Assembly: GCA_031257715.1 (NCBI GenBank)
Contig: JAIROE010000177.1
Location: 1 to 9,271, forward strand
Reading direction: 5' to 3'
From: Treponema sp.
Lineage (GTDB): Bacteria > Spirochaetota > Spirochaetia > Treponematales > Breznakiellaceae
Length of the DNA stretch: 9,271 nt
This document shows, piece after piece, positions 5,612 through 9,271 of this stretch (its first letter is position 1; every line of letters starts with the position of its first letter). Below the pieces are notes generated by a model that ran no database searches, was not told the DNA's origin, and saw nothing but the letters and a program-made list of their open reading frames with translations. Both the position numbers and the translations under genes were made by a program.

Positions 5612-7669
5612 TCAGCGTCTTGCCCTTTTTTTCACTTCCTGCTCAAATTTGGCCGCCCCGGCGGCATCGCCCGACTTGCGGGCAAGCGATGCCATCCACT
5701 GGTAGGGGCGGGGATCGTGGACATTCCGGGCCGCCGCTTCCCGAAGCAGATCGAAAGCCCGCTCCAGCCTGTTTTCCCGGTAGTAGAGAAGCCCCAGCGC
5801 AAGGGGAATTTCCGGCGCCCTGCCGAAAGCGGACATGGCCTTTTCCAGCACCGCCCTGGCGTAATAGACGGCCCCCGCCCGTTCAAGGCAGCCTGAATAC
5901 TCAATGAGGAGATCCACGCTCCGGGGCCGCTCCTTGAGGAGGCCCTTGAGGAAGACCGCCGCCTCCCGGAAACGGCCGGTCTTGCGGTACCCGTAAGCCA
6001 GCACCCGGCGGAGGCTCTGATTCGAAGGCTCCCAGGTCAACAGCGCCTCCAGTTCCGGCACCGCCTCTTCATATTCAAAGGTATGGATGAGGTACAGGGC
6101 CCGTTCCCTCCGTATGATGTAATTGTCGGGCCAGAACCGTACATAACCGTCATAGGCCGCCCGGAGTTCTTCGGCCAGGAGATCCCCGTCCGGTGTTTCC
6201 CCCTGCCGGGTCCTACGCTCCGCCGCGGCCAAAAGGCCCCGGAGCGTTCCCGAAGATTCATCTCCGGGTTCCATGATCAGCGCTTCCAGCGCGGCTATTT
6301 CGCCCAGCCGGGAACGTTCGTGCCGTTCCCTGAGGCTTATGGTTTTTCTGAACCAGCTTAACGCAAGGCGGGGAAGCCCTGTTTTCAGGTAACGTTCACC
6401 CAGTGCGTACATGAGTTCGGGTTCGGGGCCGAGGGTTCTGACGGCGTTTTGCAGAAGGGTGATGATCTTTTCATCGTCTTCCCCCGTTTTCGCCTCCAGC
6501 AATATGGAAAAACGCCTGATGATATCCCCATCGCCCTTGAGGGAATCGGCGATCCGCAGCGCCTTTCTGAGGATCTTCCAGTTTTCCCCTTCCCATGCCG
6601 TCAGGATGGTCTGATACCACAACTCGATATCCCTGCCTTCGAGTTTTTCCGCCCGTTCGAGGTGGTTAAGGGCCGCGGTATAGTCCGAAAGGTTGCGCAG
6701 GGCTTCGGCGTAAAGGGAATGGATCACGGCGCTTTCGCCCCGGTTCTTGATCCAGCCGCGGCAGGCGTCGGCGGCCCTCCGCCATTCACCGGTGTCAAGA
6801 AAGGCGCGTATCATGTACAGATCGACAAGTTCGCCGTTCCAGGGCAGATCGGGAAGGCCCGAATCCACCGCCCTGATGCGTTCGATGTCCTTGAGGGCTT
6901 CGGCCTTTTCCCCAAGGGACATGAGGATCGACGCCCTGTACCAGCGGATCCTCTGGTCCTGGGGGGCACGGTCGAGGGCCGCCGTATAATGCTCCAGCGC
7001 TTCTTCCGGAAGCCCCGCCTCCCGGCAGGCCCGGCCCAGTTCAAGGCGGAGAAGGGTGCTGCCCCGCTTTCCCTTTCGGCGGCCCTCCCCCTCGGCTTCC
7101 GAATTGGCAAGGACAAAACGAAGCATCTGTATCCCCAGATCGTACTCTTCGTTCCGGCAGAGCCGTATTCCCCGGATGAGCAGGGCGTTGATATACGCCC
7201 GGTAGATGCGCCGCTGTTCCGCCTGCGGCAATTCCGCCTCCGCGGCGGTTTCGACCGCCTTCTGGAGCAGATCGACCGCTTCCGCCGAGCGGCGCGCCCT
7301 CAGGCAAGCCGCGCCCAGCATCGCCATGACGGCGGGATTTTCGGGATTGAGCTCCAGGGCTTTGCGGAGAGGGGGCAGGGCCTTGTGGGGCATTGCTATG
7401 GCAAGGTAGGTTCTTCCGCCGAAAAAATACCCTTCCCAGGCGCCGTTTTCAAGGCGGACATAATCGTTAAAGGCGGCGAGGGCCCGGGAGTAATCCCCAA
7501 TCGCGTGAAAAGAACGCCCCAGATAAAGATAGGCCCGGGGAGGGGCTTCAAAGCCGGAAATCAATTCCTCAAGGAGCAGGACGGCCCTTTTATAGTCCCG
7601 CAGCCGCCCCGCCTCTATCGCCTCGTCGAATTTTTCCTTTCCCCCGGCAATCTTTGTTTTGGTTTTCAA
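5612..7669 (-). CDS. Large tetratricopeptide-repeat (TPR) protein, 685 aa
   Basis: The protein is almost entirely helical repeats. Clear 34-residue TPR-like units start near residues 44, 77, 111, 204, 238, 313, 416, 515, 550, 585, 619 and 653, with typical spacing of G/A-x-x-Y, A and P positions (for example LGRSFHAIGDYSRALAAF and ALGERYLKTGLPRLALSWF). The regions between are degenerate repeats. No signal peptide or membrane helix is visible, so a cytoplasmic scaffold role is likely; partners are unknown. The start is TTG at 7669, 12 nt after the pta stop and in the same frame; a Shine-Dalgarno is poor, and the next in-frame Met is about residue 92, inside the second repeat, so TTG is preferred. 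It is probably co-transcribed with pta. I recall a pta-TPR pair in T. pallidum (TP0094-TP0095). Confidence 0.92.
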   Translation of the reverse strand: MKTKTKIAGGKEKFDEAIEAGRLRDYKRAVLLLEELISGFEAPPRAYLYLGRSFHAIGDYSRALAAFNDYVRLENGAWEGYFFGGRTYLAIAMPHKALPPLRKALELNPENPAVMAMLGAACLRARRSAEAVDLLQKAVETAAEAELPQAEQRRIYRAYINALLIRGIRLCRNEEYDLGIQMLRFVLANSEAEGEGRRKGKRGSTLLRLELGRACREAGLPEEALEHYTAALDRAPQDQRIRWYRASILMSLGEKAEALKDIERIRAVDSGLPDLPWNGELVDLYMIRAFLDTGEWRRAADACRGWIKNRGESAVIHSLYAEALRNLSDYTAALNHLERAEKLEGRDIELWYQTILTAWEGENWKILRKALRIADSLKGDGDIIRRFSILLEAKTGEDDEKIITLLQNAVRTLGPEPELMYALGERYLKTGLPRLALSWFRKTISLRERHERSRLGEIAALEALIMEPGDESSGTLRGLLAAAERRTRQGETPDGDLLAEELRAAYDGYVRFWPDNYIIRRERALYLIHTFEYEEAVPELEALLTWEPSNQSLRRVLAYGYRKTGRFREAAVFLKGLLKERPRSVDLLIEYSGCLERAGAVYYARAVLEKAMSAFGRAPEIPLALGLLYYRENRLERAFDLLREAAARNVHDPRPYQWMASLARKSGDAAGAAKFEQEVKKRARR

Positions 7670-7681
7670 GGAACACCCGGA

Positions 7682-8680
7682 TTACCTTGCCCGTGAAAGG
7701 GTAACCGCGCAGGTTACCACAATATCGTCCACCGAGGCCCCCCGCGAAAGATCGCTTAAGGGTTTGGCAAACCCCTGGAGAAAGGGCCCGAAAGCTTCGG
7801 CCCCGCCCAGCCGCTGTACGAGCTTGTAGCCTATGTTGCCCGCCCCAAGATCGGGGAAGACCAGTGTGTTCACCCTGCCCCTCACCGGGCTTCCGGGGGC
7901 CTTCTTGTCGGTTACCGGGGGAACCAGCGCCGCGTCCGCCTGAAGCTCCCCGTCTATGAGGAGATCCGGGGCTTTCGCCTTAACCAGATCCAGCGCGGCC
8001 TTTACTTTCTGCACATCGGGATGATCTCCGCCTGAACCTTTGGTGGAGAAGGAGAGCAGGGCGACCGCCGGCTCCGCGTCGAGGAATTCCCGGCACGACT
8101 GCGCCGCGCTCACGGCGATTTCGGCAAGCTGTTCCGCCGTGGGATCGGGCACCACAGCGCAGTCGGAGAAGATGAGCGCCCCGTCTTTTCCCCACGAACC
8201 CTCCCGTGTCTGCATCACGAAGCAGGAGGAGGCGGTTTTTGAGCCGGGCACCGTCCCGATGATGGCAAGCCCCGCCCGCAGCACGTCGGCGGTGGTATTC
8301 TCCGCCCCGCCCACCATGGCGTCCGCCTCGCCCAGACGCACCATCATGGCGCCCCAGCGGAGGGGGGCCTTGATGTCGATTCCGGCTTGCTCCGCCGTCA
8401 TCCCCTTGTGTTTGCGCAGTTCGTAATATTCGCCCGAGTATTTTTCAAGCAGCGGGGAAAGCGCGGGATCGACAACCGCTATGCCCGCAAGATCGACCCC
8501 CTCCTTTTCCGCCGTCTTCCGCACCGCCTCTTCCTTTCCCAAAAGGGTAACGGCGGAGGCAAGCTTTTCACGGGCGATGATCCCCGCCGCCCTGACGGTA
8601 CGGCCCTCCGTTCCTTCGGGGAGTACGAGGCGCTTCCCCAGCCTTTTGGCCTTTTCCTTCATTTCTTTTACGAAGTCCAT
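7682..8680 (-). CDS. pta: Phosphate acetyltransferase (phosphotransacetylase)
   Basis: Interconverts acetyl-CoA plus phosphate with acetyl phosphate plus CoA (EC 2.3.1.8) in the cytoplasm; with acetate kinase it makes ATP during acetate formation or activates acetate. At 332 residues it is the short, single-domain class without the N-terminal DRTGG/P-loop part of enterobacterial Pta. Diagnostic segments: [13 protein letters not shown] (20-32), [18 protein letters not shown] (119-136), [19 protein letters not shown] (171-189), LSFSTKGSG (209-217), [10 protein letters not shown] (243-252) and [20 protein letters not shown] (274-293). By motif alignment from memory, Ser312, Arg313 and Asp319 in [10 protein letters not shown] correspond to the active-site Ser309, Arg310 and Asp316 of the Methanosarcina thermophila enzyme. 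AGGAG lies 5 nt before the ATG. Acetate kinase is not in the window. Confidence 0.97.
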   Translation of the reverse strand: MDFVKEMKEKAKRLGKRLVLPEGTEGRTVRAAGIIAREKLASAVTLLGKEEAVRKTAEKEGVDLAGIAVVDPALSPLLEKYSGEYYELRKHKGMTAEQAGIDIKAPLRWGAMMVRLGEADAMVGGAENTTADVLRAGLAIIGTVPGSKTASSCFVMQTREGSWGKDGALIFSDCAVVPDPTAEQLAEIAVSAAQSCREFLDAEPAVALLSFSTKGSGGDHPDVQKVKAALDLVKAKAPDLLIDGELQADAALVPPVTDKKAPGSPVRGRVNTLVFPDLGAGNIGYKLVQRLGGAEAFGPFLQGFAKPLSDLSRGASVDDIVVTCAVTLSRAR

Positions 8681-8710
8681 CTTTTCTCCTTACGGCCGAA
8701 CCGGTTGTGA

Positions 8711-8739
8711 ATTTCAAATAAAATCGCTGAATGATTCAA
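8711..8739 (-). promoter_or_regulatory. Candidate promoter of pta-TPR
   Basis: On the minus strand TTGAAT (8734-8739) and TGAAAT (8711-8716) are separated by 17 nt; each matches 4 of 6 consensus bases, so the call is tentative. The -35 side overlaps an 11-bp palindrome TGAATGATTCA (8728-8738) that could be a regulator site. It lies between the hairpin element and pta. Confidence 0.35.
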
Positions 8740-8763
8740 GCATACCCCCTTACCCCTTCCGGC

Positions 8764-8770
8764 GCAAGGG
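8764..8770. repeat. Left copy of 7-bp direct repeat flanking the hairpin element
   Basis: GCAAGGG abuts the first base of the first hairpin stem (8771). The same 7 bases follow the last stem base on the other side (9108-9114). This is the pattern of a target-site duplication. Confidence 0.6.
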
Positions 8771-8807
8771 CCAAAGGGCTAAACGGCTACGCCGTTTAGC
8801 CCTTTGG
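8771..8807. repeat. Hairpin A1, 17-bp perfect stem
   Basis: CCAAAGGGCTAAACGGC (8771-8787) pairs perfectly with 8791-8807; loop TAC. The longest perfect stem in the window and the left terminus of the element. Confidence 0.9.
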
Positions 8808-8810
8808 CTG

Positions 8811-8837
8811 GGGAGTTTCGGCGAAGCCGAAACTCCC
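8811..8837. repeat. Hairpin B1, 12-bp perfect stem
   Basis: GGGAGTTTCGGC (8811-8822) pairs perfectly with GCCGAAACTCCC (8826-8837); loop GAA. It is separated from A1 by 3 nt. Confidence 0.9.
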
Positions 8838-8863
8838 ATGGCGCGTTCGCGGGGCAGGCATTC

Positions 8864-8883
8864 GCTATGGGACGGTGGTCCCG
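8864..8883. repeat. 20-bp direct repeat, copy 1
   Basis: GCTATGGGACGGTGGTCCCG, identical at 8947-8966. Each copy contains a 5-bp hairpin GGGAC/GTCCC with loop GGTG. It forms the right part of each tandem unit. Confidence 0.9.
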
Positions 8884-8884
8884 G

Positions 8885-8907
8885 GCCAAACGCCTGCGGC
8901 GTTTGGC
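8885..8907. repeat. Hairpin A2, 10-bp perfect stem
   Basis: GCCAAACGCC (8885-8894) pairs with GGCGTTTGGC (8898-8907); loop TGC. Compared with A1, two base pairs are swapped on both arms, so pairing is retained. Confidence 0.9.
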
Positions 8908-8910
8908 TGG

Positions 8911-8935
8911 GGAGTTTTTGCTCTGCAAAAACTCC
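8911..8935. repeat. Hairpin B2, 11-bp perfect stem
   Basis: GGAGTTTTTGC (8911-8921) pairs with GCAAAAACTCC (8925-8935); loop TCT. The stem base and flanks match B1 (TTTGGCTGGGGAGTTT before both; CATGGCGCGTT after both), while the tip differs on both arms. Confidence 0.9.
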
Positions 8936-8946
8936 ATGGCGCGTTT

Positions 8947-8966
8947 GCTATGGGACGGTGGTCCCG
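8947..8966. repeat. 20-bp direct repeat, copy 2
   Basis: Exact second copy of 8864-8883. In this unit the 15 bases present at about 8848-8862 of unit 1 are absent, so the two copies are 83 nt apart while the preceding shared blocks are 98-99 nt apart. Confidence 0.9.
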
Positions 8967-8995
8967 ATTGCCGGGCTCTGCTGCCCGATTGCCGG
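8963..8995. repeat. 12-bp direct repeat CCCGATTGCCGG, two copies
   Basis: CCCGATTGCCGG occurs at 8963-8974 and 8984-8995. The second copy leads into a small hairpin GCCGG/CCGGC (8991-9005, loop CGATC). It belongs to the central part of the element that lacks long stems. Confidence 0.75.
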
Positions 8996-9045
8996 CGATC
9001 CCGGCACTGGAGCCCATGCCACGGGATTCCCGAAGCGGCCAGGGG

Positions 9046-9083
9046 CCTGGAGTTTTGCGGCCAAAGGCCGCGAAACTTCCAGG
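9046..9083. repeat. Hairpin B3, about 17-bp stem with one bulge
   Basis: CCTGGAGTTTTGCGGCC (9046-9062) pairs with 9066-9083; loop AAA. One T is bulged and one T opposite G would be a U-G pair in RNA. In reverse orientation it matches the type B pattern. An alternative 5-bp stem CCAGG/CCTGG (9039-9050) would compete with it. Confidence 0.85.
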
Positions 9084-9107
9084 CTAAACGCCGCAGGCGT
9101 TTAGCCT
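9081..9107. repeat. Hairpin A3, 12-bp perfect stem, right terminus
   Basis: AGGCTAAACGCC (9081-9092) pairs with GGCGTTTAGCCT (9096-9107); loop GCA. It is the reverse-oriented counterpart of A1 and A2. Its right arm contains the stop codon (9101-9103) of the neighbouring gene. Confidence 0.9.
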
Positions 9108-9271
9108 GCAAGGGCGGCGAGTTTTTCGCGGATAAATTCGCTTTTTTCCTTGAGGCCGATGCTGCCTGCGGCAAGGAGGAGGACGTTGGGGGCGCGGGGG
9201 TCAAGGCGTACCGCGCCGCCTGATTCCTGCATGAGGCGCACGAGGCGTTCGACTTTCACGTTTGCTACCCT
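9101..9271 (-). CDS. C-terminal 56 codons of an unidentified protein, 5' end outside window
   Basis: The frame is open from the right edge to TAA at 9101-9103. The visible tail has a helical, charged start (VKVERLVRLMQESGG), a hydrophobic strand-like stretch (NVLLLAAGSIGL) and a charged amphipathic helix (KEKSEFIREKLAALAG). No family is recognised from this short tail. The last two codons and the stop are contributed by hairpin A3 of the adjoining element. If the element and one copy of GCAAGGG are removed, the frame would instead continue for 8 more residues (PEGVRGYA) to a TGA at 8736-8738, so the natural end was probably longer. Codon use and the absence of stops favour a real gene, though the fragment is short. 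Confidence 0.65.
   Translation of the reverse strand, partial: RVANVKVERLVRLMQESGGAVRLDPRAPNVLLLAAGSIGLKEKSEFIREKLAALAG
9108..9114. repeat. Right copy of 7-bp direct repeat flanking the hairpin element
   Basis: GCAAGGG immediately follows the last base of hairpin A3. The match to the left copy extends to 8 bases (GCAAGGGC) if the first C of the element is counted. Confidence 0.6.

Larger units (their letters stand above)
8771..9107. mobile_element. Composite palindromic element (MITE/REP-like), 337 bp, non-coding
   Basis: The block holds seven hairpins with 10-17 bp stems and 3-nt loops. They are of two kinds. Type A has arms of the form GGCYAAACGSC; type B has arms starting GGAGTTT or close to it. 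They occur as pairs: A-B (8771-8837), A-B (8885-8935) and, in reverse orientation, B-A (9046-9107). The outer ends of the first and last stems coincide exactly with the flanking GCAAGGG direct repeats. ORFs that cross it in several frames have low-complexity, Arg/Pro-rich translations and are by-products of the palindromes. No transposase is encoded, so any mobility would need an enzyme in trans. It sits between an unidentified gene and the pta promoter. A cluster of structured RNA or protein-binding sites is an alternative reading. Confidence 0.65.

Noticed and set aside
6449..7696. A 415-codon open frame on the plus strand across the TPR gene.
   Set aside because: Long antisense frames are expected opposite GC-rich, helix-coding genes; the minus-strand frame shows clear TPR periodicity while this one shows none.
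8771..9107. CRISPR array.
   Set aside because: Repeats are irregularly spaced, vary in sequence and length, and are not separated by unique spacers of constant size.
8771..9107. Integron attC sites (palindromic, variable stems, treponemes can carry integrons).
   Set aside because: The arms contain GCTAAAC/GTTTAGC, which does not fit the attC core pattern RYYYAAC/GTTRRRY, and there is no cassette-like gene order or integrase.
9046..9107. Intrinsic terminator for the right-edge gene.
   Set aside because: Hairpins A3 and B3 are stable but neither is followed by a T-tract on the minus strand. Some termination or RNA protection is still possible.
8779..9223. Open frames on both strands through the hairpin element.
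   Set aside because: Their translations are low-complexity and Arg/Pro-rich, and they arise because palindromes lack stops on both strands. They have no ribosome binding sites or recognisable domains.

Overview
All supportable genes in this window lie on the minus strand, so the window reads right to left. The genome looks like a spirochaete, probably a treponeme or close relative. The reasons are the moderately GC-rich coding sequence, strong AGGAGG ribosome binding sites, TATAAT-type promoters, and a pta gene followed directly by a large TPR gene, an order I recall from Treponema pallidum (TP0094-TP0095). This assignment is inference; there is no rRNA or other phylogenetic marker here.

Right edge (9101-9271): the last 56 codons of an unidentified gene. 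Next (8771-9107) is a 337-bp non-coding block built almost entirely from long, near-perfect hairpins with 3-nt loops. It is bounded exactly by the 7-bp direct repeat GCAAGGG (8764-8770 and 9108-9114), which looks like a target-site duplication, so the block is probably an inserted non-autonomous (MITE/REP-like) element. Its right end supplies the stop codon of the partial gene.

Middle (4894-8739): pta (phosphate acetyltransferase, acetate/acetyl-CoA metabolism) is followed 12 nt later by a 685-aa TPR repeat protein with a TTG start. A 187-aa protein of unknown function comes next, with its own promoter and a clear rho-independent terminator.

Left (1-4845): a carbohydrate uptake and breakdown operon. 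A sigma70-type promoter, whose -35 box sits inside a 10-bp inverted repeat (probable operator), drives a lipoprotein sugar-binding protein, two CUT1-type ABC permeases, and an intracellular glycoside hydrolase with DUF5060, DUF4038-like and DUF5605-like regions that runs off the left edge. No ATPase gene is present in the visible part of the operon, so the transporter probably uses a shared MsiK/UgpC-type ATPase encoded elsewhere. The likely logic is that an oligosaccharide is bound at the membrane surface, imported, and hydrolysed in the cytoplasm. Acetyl-CoA formed from sugar catabolism could then feed the Pta route, although nothing in the sequence links the two operons directly.
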